Shown here: one piece after another, positions 17,713 through 26,120 of the stretch
How the letters are laid out: each line of letters opens with the position of its first letter
Numbering within the stretch: position 1 is the stretch's first letter
Origin: Dyella_B sp035503745
GTDB lineage: Bacteria > Pseudomonadota > Gammaproteobacteria > Xanthomonadales > Rhodanobacteraceae
Assembly (NCBI RefSeq): GCF_035503745.1
Contig: NZ_DATJTC010000043.1
Coordinates: 62,001 to 126,000 of the forward strand
DNA length: 64,000 nucleotides
Direction of reading: 5' to 3'
Made by a program: the position numbers and the translations under genes
Notes under the pieces: generated by a model
What the model saw: the letters and a program-made list of their open reading frames with translations, nothing else
Databases searched by the model: none
Told to the model about the DNA's origin: nothing

Positions 17713-18407
17713 CCGCGCAGTTGCCGTTAAGCCTGCGCTGGCCGCGCCGCCAGCGTTTCGAGCATTTCCACGCGGGCGCCAATGCCGCCGCGGTAGCCGC
17801 GGTGCGGGCGCTTGCCGTGCAGGCCGGTGCGCCATGGTTGTTGGTGAGCGGCGTGGCGGGCAGCGGCAAAAGCCATCTGCTGTTGGCTGCCTGTCAGGCG
17901 GCCAGCGAAGCGGGTCGCGCCGTGCAATACCTGCCGCTCAAAGCGCTCAAGGATCGCGCCGCGGCGATTCGCGGCGTGGCGGGCAGCGAGTTTCTCGCAC
18001 TCGACGACCTGGATGCGCTGGCCGGCGAACGCGATGCCGAGCACGCGTTGTTCGATCTCTACAACCGTGCGCGCGCCGAAGGTACCGCGTTGCTTTTCGC
18101 CGCCGAATCGGTGCCGGCACAACTGCCGGTCACGCTGCCGGATCTGCGCTCCCGGCTCGGCGCCTGCACTCAGTTCGCGCTCAAGCCGCTGGACGACGAG
18201 GAGCGCCGCGAGGTGCTGAAGAATCAAGCCAACGTGCGCGGCATCGCGTTGGATGACTCCGTGCTCGATTGGCTGTTCGCGCGCTACGCGCGCGATATCG
18301 GCGCCTTGCTCGACTTGCTCGAGCGCCTGGATCAGGCTTCGCTGGCGGCGCAACGACGCGTTACGGTGCCTTTTTTGCGCCAATTTTTGCACGGCGACCG
18401 GGCATAG
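17709..18407 (+). CDS. hda: DnaA regulatory inactivator Hda
   Basis: 232 aa, homologous to the DnaA AAA+ domain. The N-terminus has the beta-clamp-binding motif QLPLSL (residues 4-9); a P-loop GVAGSGKSHLL and Walker B LALDDLDAL follow. Hda with DNA-loaded clamp stimulates ATP hydrolysis by DnaA and prevents re-initiation. It has a 4-bp overlap with the upstream permease gene. Too short for DnaA, with no DNA-binding domain. Confidence 0.93.
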   Translation: MTAQLPLSLRWPRRQRFEHFHAGANAAAVAAVRALAVQAGAPWLLVSGVAGSGKSHLLLAACQAASEAGRAVQYLPLKALKDRAAAIRGVAGSEFLALDDLDALAGERDAEHALFDLYNRARAEGTALLFAAESVPAQLPVTLPDLRSRLGACTQFALKPLDDEERREVLKNQANVRGIALDDSVLDWLFARYARDIGALLDLLERLDQASLAAQRRVTVPFLRQFLHGDRA

Positions 18408-18627
18408 CGTTCTTGGCCGCGACTGTCGGCGCGCAGGCGGCAGATGATGAAAATGGCCTGGAATGACACTGCTGCCGTCCCCGCGGCAGCGTTGGCCATA
18501 CGGGGTAAAGCCGTTTCGCCATGCAGGCAGATGTCCGGTCTAGGGCCTGTTCGCCTTTATTTCTTTTGATCGGTCCGAGGCAACTGTTTAACCAGTAATG
18601 CCGCAATCGGAGTATGTGCGGCGGTGA

Positions 18628-18882
18628 CGCCATGCACCCGCTATTTCGCGGGCCGAAAAGCACGTCATCGTCCGGCGGATCAAGCATTACTTTTCCCAGG
18701 AGCTGCAACAGCAGATCGGTAGCTTCGATGCGGAATTCATGCTTGACTTTTTCGCCGGGAAAATTGGCGCATACTTCTACCATCGCGGCCTCTACGATGT
18801 GCAGGCCGCACTGTCGCGCAAAATCGACGATATCCAGGATGCGATCCTGCAGCGTGAGCAGGCCACGTCATTGCAGCGTTGA
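18628..18882 (+). pseudogene. DUF2164 family small protein lacking a canonical start codon
   Basis: An open frame between a TGA at 18625 and the stop at 18880-18882 encodes a clear DUF2164-like sequence (RRIKHYFSQELQQQIGSFDA, then FMLDFFAGKIGAYFYHRGL). No ATG, GTG or TTG precedes the conserved region in frame. An ATG at 18632 would enter the frame if one base were added before position 18641, so a 1-bp deletion at the 5' end, a rare ATT start at 18643 or a base error are the options. Family function is unknown. Confidence 0.6.
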
Positions 18883-18907
18883 TGCACGCTTCATCGGAGC
18901 CACCGGC

Positions 18908-19294
18908 ATGATCGATCACACCGGCATTTACACCAGTCAGTTCGAACGTAGCAAGGCGTTTTACGCGGCCGCGCTCGCGCCCATCGGCTATGCCTTGCTG
19001 ATGGAGTTTCCCGCCGCGGTCACCGGGCACACGGATGTCGCCGGCTACGGCGAGCCGGCCAAGCCGGACTTCTGGGTGTACAAGGGCGTTGCGCATGTGC
19101 CGCCGTTGCATGTGGCATTTCGCGTGGGCGACCGCGCGCAGGTCGATGCGTTTTACAAGGCCGCATTGGCCGCCGGCGGCCGCGACAATGGACCGCCTGG
19201 CCCGCGGCCGCATTACCACGAACATTATTACGGCGCGTTCGTGCTGGATCCGGATGGCAACAACATCGAAGTGGTGTGCCATCAGCCGGAGTGA
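18908..19294 (+). CDS. VOC family protein (glyoxalase/dioxygenase fold)
   Basis: 128 aa from the ATG at 18908, a single VOC module. It shows MIDHTGIYTSQFERSKAFY at the N-terminus, and YYGAFVLDPDGNNIEVVCH at the C-terminus supplies the typical Glu ligand. It resembles the glyoxalase/bleomycin-resistance dioxygenase group, whose substrates are diverse; no substrate is assigned. The upstream frame extension overlaps the DUF2164 reading frame and was rejected. Confidence 0.85.
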   Translation: MIDHTGIYTSQFERSKAFYAAALAPIGYALLMEFPAAVTGHTDVAGYGEPAKPDFWVYKGVAHVPPLHVAFRVGDRAQVDAFYKAALAAGGRDNGPPGPRPHYHEHYYGAFVLDPDGNNIEVVCHQPE

Positions 19295-19345
19295 GTGCCG
19301 GCGTTGGGCACGATGCGCGTCAGTGGATAAACAGGAGGACCGCAC

Positions 19346-19660
19346 ATGATTTGCCGTATCTGGCACGGACGAACGTCCCGCGAGCGGGCCGACGAGTACG
19401 CGGTGTTTCTCGCGCAACGTGCGATTCCCGATTACCGTTCGGTGCCCGGCAACCTGGATGCCGCGATACTGCGCCGCGATGAGGGCGAGGTCACGCATTT
19501 CCTCACCGTCACGCATTGGGTGTCCGAGCGCGCCATCAGCGCCTTTGCCGGCGAGGATGTGCTCAAGGCCCGGTACTATCCGGAAGATGCCGGGTTTCTG
19601 CTGGAATTCGAAGCGCAAGTACAACACTTTGACGTCGTGGCCGGGCAAGCTTCGCGTTGA
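19346..19660 (+). CDS. small ABM-like protein (dimeric alpha/beta-barrel candidate)
   Basis: 104 aa. MICRIWHGRTSRERADEY and a C-terminal YYPEDAGFLLEFEAQVQHFDVV resemble small proteins of the antibiotic biosynthesis monooxygenase or stress-responsive barrel groups that often accompany VOC genes. No catalytic residue can be assigned. It lies between two VOC genes on the same strand, suggesting one transcript. Confidence 0.7.
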   Translation: MICRIWHGRTSRERADEYAVFLAQRAIPDYRSVPGNLDAAILRRDEGEVTHFLTVTHWVSERAISAFAGEDVLKARYYPEDAGFLLEFEAQVQHFDVVAGQASR

Positions 19661-19680
19661 CGTCCACGCGTTCGAGGGTC

Positions 19681-20028
19681 ATGGATATGGTCGGTTACGT
19701 ACGTTCTTCGCGCGATGTCATCGTGCGCACCGGCGACTGGGCCGCGGCAACGCAGTTTTATGCCTCGGTGCTGGGTTTCGAGCAGGTGTTTGCAGACGAG
19801 AACCTGGTCGGTTTCGAGACAGGCTCGTTTCGCCTTTACGTCGAAAAAGGCCGCCCGCACGGACCCGTCTTCGACTTTCTGGTGCCCGACGTGCAGATGA
19901 CGAAGCAGCAGCTGATCGCCTGCGGATGCACGGTGGTGGAGGAAGATCCCGCCGTGCCGCGCTGCTATCTGCGCGATCCGTTCGGCGTGACTTTCCATCT
20001 TGGCTTGCGCGATGGATCGCCGCCATGA
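19681..20028 (+). CDS. VOC family protein (bleomycin resistance/glyoxalase-like)
   Basis: 115 aa. VRTGDWAAATQFYASVLGF and CYLRDPFGVTFHLG are typical of a single VOC module. The ATG at 19681 is preceded by GAGGG and is preferred over a TTG at 19657 that would overlap the upstream gene. It could bind a small hydrophobic ligand or act as a lyase; it is not assignable further. Confidence 0.82.
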   Translation: MDMVGYVRSSRDVIVRTGDWAAATQFYASVLGFEQVFADENLVGFETGSFRLYVEKGRPHGPVFDFLVPDVQMTKQQLIACGCTVVEEDPAVPRCYLRDPFGVTFHLGLRDGSPP

Positions 20029-20033
20029 ATGAA

Positions 20034-20055
20034 GACGCCCGGCGGGCGCCTTTTT
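20034..20055 (+). terminator. intrinsic terminator after the VOC gene
   Basis: CGCCC-GGC-GGGCG hairpin followed by CC and T5, 6 bp after the VOC gene stop; it lies between convergent genes. Confidence 0.55.
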
Positions 20056-20074
20056 CATTCTCCGGGAGTGCCGA

Positions 20075-20878
20075 TCAGGCTTTCAGCAGCGAAGGTGTCG
20101 CGTGGGCGCCGATCGCCTCGGTCATGGCTTTGACCACGTGCAGGTTGCCCGCGATGATGTTGCCGCTTTCGGGAATGCCGTCGCGGCCGGCGAAGTCGGT
20201 GTACAGGCCGCCGGCTTCGCGTACCAGCAGCGCGCCGGCCGCCATGTCCCACGGCTTGAGGCCGATTTCGAAGAAACCGTCGTAGCGGCCTGCGGCGGTG
20301 TAGGCGAGGTCCAGTGCGGCCGAACCGGAGCGGCGGATGTCTTCGGCCTGCGCCAGCAGCGCGCGCGTCATGGCCAGCTGCGCGTCCAGATGGGTGCGCT
20401 GGCGATAGGGAAAACCGGTTCCAATCATCGCGCCATTGAGGTTTTCGCGTTTGCCCACGCGGATGCGGCGATCGTTGAGGTAAGCGCCATCACCCTTGCT
20501 GGCGGTAAACAGCTCATCGCGCAGCGGATCGAACACCACCGCATACACCGGTTCGCCCTTGTCCAGCAGCGCGATGGAAACGCTGAAATGCGGAATGCCG
20601 CGCAGGTAGTTGTGCGTGCCGTCCAGCGGATCGATGACCCACACCTGCGGGCTTTTACCCGAGGCACCGCTTTCCTCGGCGAGGATGGCGTGCTGGGGAT
20701 AGGCCCGGCGCAGTTCCTTGACGATTTCCGCTTCAGCCAGCTTGTCGACCTCGGAGGCGAAGTCCATGCGCTGCTTTTCGACGACGTTGAGGCCCTCGAT
20801 GCGGTTCATGTAACGCAGGATCACGTTACCGGCGGAGCGCGCGGCGCGTACCGCGACGTTGACGGCGGGTCTGGTCAT
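20075..20878 (-). CDS. suhB: inositol monophosphatase family protein SuhB
   Basis: 267 aa. Metal-binding motifs are EESGASG, IDPLDGTHNYLRGIPHFSVSIAL, and a C-terminal PWDMAAGALLVREAGG. SuhB hydrolyses inositol-1-phosphate in vitro and in E. coli also joins NusA-containing rRNA antitermination complexes. It is divergent from trmJ, the same neighbour arrangement as in other gammaproteobacteria. Confidence 0.93.
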   Translation of the reverse strand: MTRPAVNVAVRAARSAGNVILRYMNRIEGLNVVEKQRMDFASEVDKLAEAEIVKELRRAYPQHAILAEESGASGKSPQVWVIDPLDGTHNYLRGIPHFSVSIALLDKGEPVYAVVFDPLRDELFTASKGDGAYLNDRRIRVGKRENLNGAMIGTGFPYRQRTHLDAQLAMTRALLAQAEDIRRSGSAALDLAYTAAGRYDGFFEIGLKPWDMAAGALLVREAGGLYTDFAGRDGIPESGNIIAGNLHVVKAMTEAIGAHATPSLLKA

Positions 20879-21000
20879 GGCTTTGGCTTGGCAAAAGAAC
20901 GGGTTAGCGGTCGCGCAGTTTAGCAGATGACCGGGGCCGCTGCCCCGCCGGCCCCGGGTCGACTATGCTTTCGGGCCGATTCGCCCTCCTTTTCGCCGCA

Positions 21001-21762
21001 ATGACCGTCAGCCACGATCTTCCAGACAGTTTCCGCTTCGTGCTTGTGCGCACCTCGCATCCGGGCAACATCGGCAGCGCCGCGCGGGCGATGCGCACGA
21101 TGGGTTTTACCCGGATGGCACTGGTTGCGCCGCATCGCTTCCCCGACCGGGAAGCCTCGGCGCTGGCGGCCGGTGCCGACGACGTGCTGGAAGGGGCCGG
21201 TGTGCACCAGGGGCTGGTCGAGGGTCTTGCCGGGGTCAGCCTGGCCCTGGGTCTGTCGGCGCGTCGGCGCGGGGTCAACCTGCCCGAGCTGTCGCCACGT
21301 CAGGCGGCCGCGCAGGCCCTGGCGGCCGCGCAGCGCGGCGAGCGGGTAGCGCTGGTGTTCGGCAACGAGCGCACGGGGCTGGAGAACGAGGAGCTGGCGC
21401 GCTGCCATGCGATGGTGCGCATTCCCAGCGTGGACGATTTCAGTTCGCTGAACCTGTCGCAGGCAGTGCAGGTGATGGCCTACGAGCTGCGCATCGCCCT
21501 GCTTGGCGAACACGTGCCCGCGCCGCCGCCGCTGCACGACGAGCCCCCCGCCGACGCCGCGCAGATGGAACGCTTCTACGAGCACCTGGCGCAGACGCTC
21601 GACGATATCGATTTCCATAAGGGGCGCGCACCCACCACGATCATGCTGCGCCTGCGCAAGCTGTTTCAGCGCGCGCAGATGGACGAGCGCGAGCTACGCA
21701 TGATGCATGGCATTTTTGCCGATGCACAGCGCATGGCGCGCCTGGCCGGCGAAAAGAAATAG
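21001..21762 (+). CDS. trmJ: tRNA (cytidine/uridine-2'-O-)-methyltransferase TrmJ
   Basis: 253 aa from the ATG at 21001, a SPOUT-fold methyltransferase acting on position 32 of several tRNAs. It shows FVLVRTSHPGNIGSAARAM at the N-terminus and the SAM-knot segments ALVFGNERTGLENEEL and IPSVDDFSSLNLSQAVQVMAYEL. The upstream 12 codons lack similarity, which decided the start. Divergent from suhB. Confidence 0.93.
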   Translation: MTVSHDLPDSFRFVLVRTSHPGNIGSAARAMRTMGFTRMALVAPHRFPDREASALAAGADDVLEGAGVHQGLVEGLAGVSLALGLSARRRGVNLPELSPRQAAAQALAAAQRGERVALVFGNERTGLENEELARCHAMVRIPSVDDFSSLNLSQAVQVMAYELRIALLGEHVPAPPPLHDEPPADAAQMERFYEHLAQTLDDIDFHKGRAPTTIMLRLRKLFQRAQMDERELRMMHGIFADAQRMARLAGEKK

Positions 21763-21839
21763 CGCCAGCGTGCGTTCTCTTTAAAAGGAGGCGGCAGCCG
21801 TATTTCTGCTCGCGCGAGCCCAGGGGGTAAGCCGGCGCC

Positions 21840-23159
21840 TTACTGCTCGCCGTCGGTCAGTTCGATGCGCGGTGCCGGCGTGATCAGCAGTTTGTCGATG
21901 CGCGCGCCGTCCAGATCCACCACTTCGAAGCGGATGCCGCGCCACTCGAACACTTCGCCGGTTTGCGGAATGTGGCCCAGCGCGGCCATGACCATGCCGG
22001 CGGCGGTGCGGAAGTCGTGCTCGTCTTCGCCGGGCAGGTCGTCCACGCGCAACAGTTCGCGCAGGTCATCGGTGGAAATGGCGCCGTCCACCAGCCAACT
22101 GCCGTCTTCGCGCTGCACGATGGGCGAATGTTCCTCCGCGCCGTGGCCCAGCTGGCTGGCGCCCACCACGGCGGCGAGCAGGTCGTTGAGAGTGACCACG
22201 CCTTCGATGTCGCCGTATTCGTCAACCACCAGGGCCATGGGCGTTTCCGCGTCGCGGAATTCTTCCAGCAGATCCAGCGCGCGCGCGGTGGCCGGTACGT
22301 AGAGCGGCTTGGCCAGGGTGCGGAACAGATCCGGCTTGCCGGCGGTGATGGTGCGCAGCAGGCTTTTCACTTCCAGCACGCCTACGATGTCCGCCTCATC
22401 GCCGCGGCACACGGGGTAGCGCGAGTAGGGTGTCTTGCGCAGTACTTCCAGGTTTTCCGACAGCGGGGCATCGATGTCCAGCCAGGCGATGCGCATGCGC
22501 GGGCTCATTACGCTGTCGACCGTGCGGTCGCCCAGGCGCAGCACGCGGTTGACCATGGCCTGTTCGTCGGCGTCAAGCACGCCCTGTTCGGTGCTTTCGG
22601 CCACCAGCAGGCGGATTTCCTCTTCGCTGGCCGCACTTTCGCCGCGGTCCTTTACGCGCATGAGCACCAGCAGCAGCCCGCTGGAGCGGTTGAGCAGCCA
22701 GACGAACGGGGCGGTGGCGCGCGAGAGCAGCAGCATCGGCAGGGCCACGTAGCCGGACAGCTTCTCCGGCGCCGACAGTGCCAGGCGCTTGGGCACCAGT
22801 TCGCCGACCACGATCTGGATGAACGAGATGACCACGAAACCCAGCGCGATGCCGATGATCCGGGCGTAGGGCGCCAGCCAGCCCAGGGCGCCGATCTGCA
22901 GCAGTTCGCCGATATGCGCGCCGGCGGCGTCACCGGCCACCGCGCCGGTGATCATCATGACCAGGGTGATGCCAACCTGGACGGTGGACAGGAAGTGCTC
23001 CGGCGCTTCGGCATGGCGCAACGCCAGGCGGGCGCGGCGGCTGGTGCGGGCCATCTGCTTGAGGCGGCTCTTGCGCGAGGCGACCAGCGCCATCTCGGAA
23101 AGCGCAAAGAAACCGTTGAACAGGGCAAGGATGAGGACGAGCGCGACAGTAGTCAGCAT
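21840..23159 (-). CDS. hemolysin-family CNNM/CorC transmembrane protein
   Basis: 439 aa. A DUF21/CNNM membrane domain with about four segments (residues 1-190) is followed by two CBS domains (VMSPRMRIAWLD and LYVPATARALDLLEEFRD) and a CorC/HlyC C-terminal domain (LLRVDDLPGEDEHDFRTAAGMVM). The family is linked to Mg2+ or Co2+ homeostasis; TlyC/YtfL-type naming as hemolysin is historical. It is convergent with trmJ. Confidence 0.9.
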   Translation of the reverse strand: MLTTVALVLILALFNGFFALSEMALVASRKSRLKQMARTSRRARLALRHAEAPEHFLSTVQVGITLVMMITGAVAGDAAGAHIGELLQIGALGWLAPYARIIGIALGFVVISFIQIVVGELVPKRLALSAPEKLSGYVALPMLLLSRATAPFVWLLNRSSGLLLVLMRVKDRGESAASEEEIRLLVAESTEQGVLDADEQAMVNRVLRLGDRTVDSVMSPRMRIAWLDIDAPLSENLEVLRKTPYSRYPVCRGDEADIVGVLEVKSLLRTITAGKPDLFRTLAKPLYVPATARALDLLEEFRDAETPMALVVDEYGDIEGVVTLNDLLAAVVGASQLGHGAEEHSPIVQREDGSWLVDGAISTDDLRELLRVDDLPGEDEHDFRTAAGMVMAALGHIPQTGEVFEWRGIRFEVVDLDGARIDKLLITPAPRIELTDGEQ

Positions 23160-23272
23160 CGCGACAGGGCATCTGGTGCGGGCATGGCACCAGTGTAAGG
23201 CATCGCAAGTGGTGCGGCGCGGGAGGGGGCTCCTGTAACATGCGCGTCACATTTGCCCCCCGGTAGGCCCCG

Positions 23273-23902
23273 ATGTTCTCCCTCCAGACGATTTTCGGCA
23301 AAGGCGACAAGTTTTACGGCCTGCTCGAACAGAGCGCCGACGCCGCCCGCGAAAGCGCCAAGGCGCTGCACGAACTGGCCACCCAGGCCGACCACGCGCC
23401 CGTGATGGCGGCTTTCGCCGCGGCCCGCTCGCGCGAAAAGGCGCTGGCGGGGCAGATCAGCGAGGAACTGGTGAACACCTTCGTCACGGCGCTGGACCGC
23501 GAGGACATCGAGGCGCTTAACACCGCGCTCTACAAAATCCCCAAGGCCATCGAAAAATTCGCCGAACGCTACGAGATCGTGTCCAGCCGCCTGCAGGGCG
23601 TGGATTTCGGCCAACGCACCCTGGTGCTGATGCGCGCCACCGAAGTGGTGGCGCAGATGATCGGCGAACTGCGCAACGGCCTGCGCATCGATCCGGTCAA
23701 GAAACTGCAGGATCGCCTGCAGACGCTGGAATCGGAAGGCGACCGCATGCTGCTGGCGCCCTACCGCACGCTCTACCTGGAAAGCAACGACGCCATGCGC
23801 GCCATGCTGGCCAAAGATCTCTACGAGCTGATCGAAAAGGCCATCGACAAGTGCCGCGATGTGGGCAACATCGTCTATTCCATCGTGTTGAAGAACTCCT
23901 GA
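23273..23902 (+). CDS. DUF47 (PhoU-like) protein paired with PiT transporter
   Basis: 209 aa, all-helical. It shows FGKGDKFYGLLEQSADAARESAKAL and the terminal DVGNIVYSIVLKNS of the DUF47 family. Members are almost always encoded directly upstream of a low-affinity phosphate permease and are thought to regulate it. Here the PiT gene begins 57 bp later, supporting that role. Confidence 0.92.
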   Translation: MFSLQTIFGKGDKFYGLLEQSADAARESAKALHELATQADHAPVMAAFAAARSREKALAGQISEELVNTFVTALDREDIEALNTALYKIPKAIEKFAERYEIVSSRLQGVDFGQRTLVLMRATEVVAQMIGELRNGLRIDPVKKLQDRLQTLESEGDRMLLAPYRTLYLESNDAMRAMLAKDLYELIEKAIDKCRDVGNIVYSIVLKNS

Positions 23903-23959
23903 GGAATCCGCCTTGCACGCTTTCCTTCATGCATGGCGCACGGCCACGGGAGCGGGCGC

Positions 23960-25084
23960 ATGAGCCTGGGCCTGGTCGCCATCGTGGTGCTCATCGCACT
24001 GGCCTTTACCTACATCAACGGTTTCCACGACACCGCCAACTCCATCGCCACGGTGGTCGCCACCAAGGTGCTGACGCCGGGACAGGCGGTGCTGCTGGCG
24101 GCGGTCACCAACATGATCGGCGCGCTGTGGGGTACCGCGGTGGCGGCGACGATCGCCGCGGGCATCGTCAATACCGGGGTGGTCGGGGCCGGCCCGCAGC
24201 TGCTGATCTGCGCCTTGCTGGCCGCGATCGTGTGGAACCTCATCACCTGGTGGCTGGGCTTGCCGTCCAGTTCAAGCCACGCCCTGGTCGGTGCGCTGGT
24301 TGGCGCGGCGATCGCGGCATCCGGCGGCCGTTTCGACGCGGTCATTTGGGCCCAGGGCACGGCGCACTGGTGGGCAGGTAAAGGCGTGCTGCCCAAGGTG
24401 GTGGTGCCGATGGTGGTCTCGCCGCTGATGGGCTTCGTGCTTGGGTTTGCGCTGATGGGCGTCTTGTACGGGTTGCTGGCCTGGTTTGCCAGCCGCAAGG
24501 GCGTGCTGCGCTACCTGGGGCGCACCCCGTTCGTGAACCGCTTTTTCGGCAAGGCCCAGATCCTGTCCGCCAGCGCAATGGGGCTGGCGCACGGCATGAA
24601 CGACGCGCAAAAGAGCATGGGCATCATCGCACTGGCGCTGGCCAGCGCGACCGCCGCCGGGCAGTTCGATGGCCTGCCGCATTGGCTGTCCTTTCTGCGC
24701 ATCCACGAATCGGCCGCCAGCGGCTTTGCGGTGCCGTCGTGGGTCGCGGTGGTCTGCGCGCTGACCATGGCTGGCGGTACCGCCGGCGGCGGCTGGCGCA
24801 TCATCAAGACCCTGGGTCACCGGATGGTGAAGCTCCATCCCATCAACGGCCTGGCGGCGGAGGGTAGTTCGGCGCTGGTGATCCTGCTGGCGTCCCGCTT
24901 CGGCTTGCCGGTGTCCACCACCCACGTGGTGTCGTCCTCGATCATGGGCGTGGGCGCGGCCAAGCGCTTCAACGCCATCCGCTGGTCGGTGGTGGAGCGC
25001 ATGGTATGGGCGTGGATTCTTACCTTGCCGGTCACGGCGCTGATCGCCTACGGCTTTGTCTGGCTGGCCCGGCACTGGGCCTAG
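23960..25084 (+). CDS. inorganic phosphate transporter, PiT family
   Basis: 374 aa with about ten membrane segments. It has the two PiT signature repeats, FTYINGFHDTANSIATVVATKV near the N-terminus and ALVILLASRFGLPVSTTHVVSSSIMGVG near the C-terminus. It should transport phosphate (probably with divalent metal) using the proton gradient. The ATG at 23960 has GGGAG upstream; an ATG nine codons earlier has no visible ribosome-binding site. It works with the DUF47 protein encoded upstream. Confidence 0.93.
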   Translation: MSLGLVAIVVLIALAFTYINGFHDTANSIATVVATKVLTPGQAVLLAAVTNMIGALWGTAVAATIAAGIVNTGVVGAGPQLLICALLAAIVWNLITWWLGLPSSSSHALVGALVGAAIAASGGRFDAVIWAQGTAHWWAGKGVLPKVVVPMVVSPLMGFVLGFALMGVLYGLLAWFASRKGVLRYLGRTPFVNRFFGKAQILSASAMGLAHGMNDAQKSMGIIALALASATAAGQFDGLPHWLSFLRIHESAASGFAVPSWVAVVCALTMAGGTAGGGWRIIKTLGHRMVKLHPINGLAAEGSSALVILLASRFGLPVSTTHVVSSSIMGVGAAKRFNAIRWSVVERMVWAWILTLPVTALIAYGFVWLARHWA

Positions 25085-25089
25085 CATCT

Positions 25090-25494
25090 CTAGAAAGTAT
25101 CGCCGCCGCTGACGATCACTTGTTCCAGCTGATCCCCCAGCGTGCCCAGTTCACCGATCAGCCGGCGCAGCTCCTGCTGGTTCAACAGCTCGTACGGCCG
25201 GTTTTCGCACAGATGCAGGTAGGGCGAGCCATCCAGGTCCGCCACCGCCAGGAAGCCGTTGCGCTGTTCCCAGTTGAAGCGCAGGCAGCGTTTGGGGTCG
25301 GTGCCCGAAAGCGGGCCGATGGGCGTTGAGATGCGCAGATAGCGCCGTCCGCCTTCGTCCTCCAGTTCCGCCAGGTAAATACCCTGGTGGCGCCCGTGCG
25401 GCAGTGCCAGGTCGAAGCTGATGAGATATGGATCGTTCTGCCGCAACGGATGCAGACTGCCGATCAGCGAGCGCACGGCCTCGAAATGATGCAT
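25090..25494 (-). CDS. hypothetical protein, 134 aa
   Basis: Not recognised with certainty. No signal peptide or membrane segment is seen. The protein is rich in Arg and acidic residues with alternating beta-like stretches (RYLRISTPIGPLSG, RCLRFNWEQRNGFLAVADLDG), giving a small soluble domain reminiscent of secretion-chaperone-like folds. It is convergent with the PiT gene (5 bp apart) and divergent from the alkyltransferase-like gene. Good codon structure supports a real gene. Confidence 0.7.
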   Translation of the reverse strand: MHHFEAVRSLIGSLHPLRQNDPYLISFDLALPHGRHQGIYLAELEDEGGRRYLRISTPIGPLSGTDPKRCLRFNWEQRNGFLAVADLDGSPYLHLCENRPYELLNQQELRRLIGELGTLGDQLEQVIVSGGDTF

Positions 25495-25661
25495 GGCGCG
25501 ATCCTGATAGAAGCGAACAGGGCACTACTGTGCCACGACGCGGGCCCGCCCGGATTAATTTTGCGTACAAGGCATGCGAGGATGGCCCGGCGGCGCGCGC
25601 GCGCCGCGCCCATTGGCGCCCATGAACGATGCGGCGCGTCCCTGGCAAGGTGCACGTTGTC

Positions 25662-26003
25662 ATGAAACCGGAATACCTGAAGGTCTTCGAAGCGATCGCG
25701 GCGATCCCGCCCGGCCGCGTGGCCAGTTATGGGGCGATTGCCGCCCGCGCAGGCCTGCCTGGGCGGGCGCGGCTGGTCGGCCGGCTGCTGGGCGAGGTGC
25801 CCGACGGCATGGTGCTGCCGTGGTTTCGCGTGCTGCGTTCCAATGGCCAGATCGCGATGCCGCCGGGCAGTCGCGGTTTTCGCGAGCAAAGCCGGCTGTT
25901 GAAGGCTGAGGGCGTGGAGGTAAAGAACGGCCGCGTGCCGCTGGCGCGTTTTGGCCTCGATGCGGATATCGATCGCGCCCTGTGGGGGTTGCCGGGCCGT
26001 TAG
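25662..26003 (+). CDS. MGMT-family alkyltransferase-like (ATL) protein
   Basis: 113 aa from the ATG at 25662, with the winged DNA-binding domain of O6-alkylguanine-DNA alkyltransferase (PPGRVASYGAIAARAG). At the position of the catalytic Pro-Cys-His-Arg motif it has PWFR (residues 53-56), so the acceptor cysteine is replaced by tryptophan. ATL proteins bind O6-alkylguanine and hand the lesion to nucleotide excision repair. The upstream in-frame start (25629) lacks similarity. Confidence 0.9.
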   Translation: MKPEYLKVFEAIAAIPPGRVASYGAIAARAGLPGRARLVGRLLGEVPDGMVLPWFRVLRSNGQIAMPPGSRGFREQSRLLKAEGVEVKNGRVPLARFGLDADIDRALWGLPGR

Positions 26004-26120
26004 CGGCGAGATATGGCCGCGTTGTCGGCCGGGACTGTCGCGCATGTCCGACACCACGCCAGGTGATTGGACTACACATTCGGCGTGAGCCGCACGAAGC
26101 GGTTTGCTACGATGCGACGG

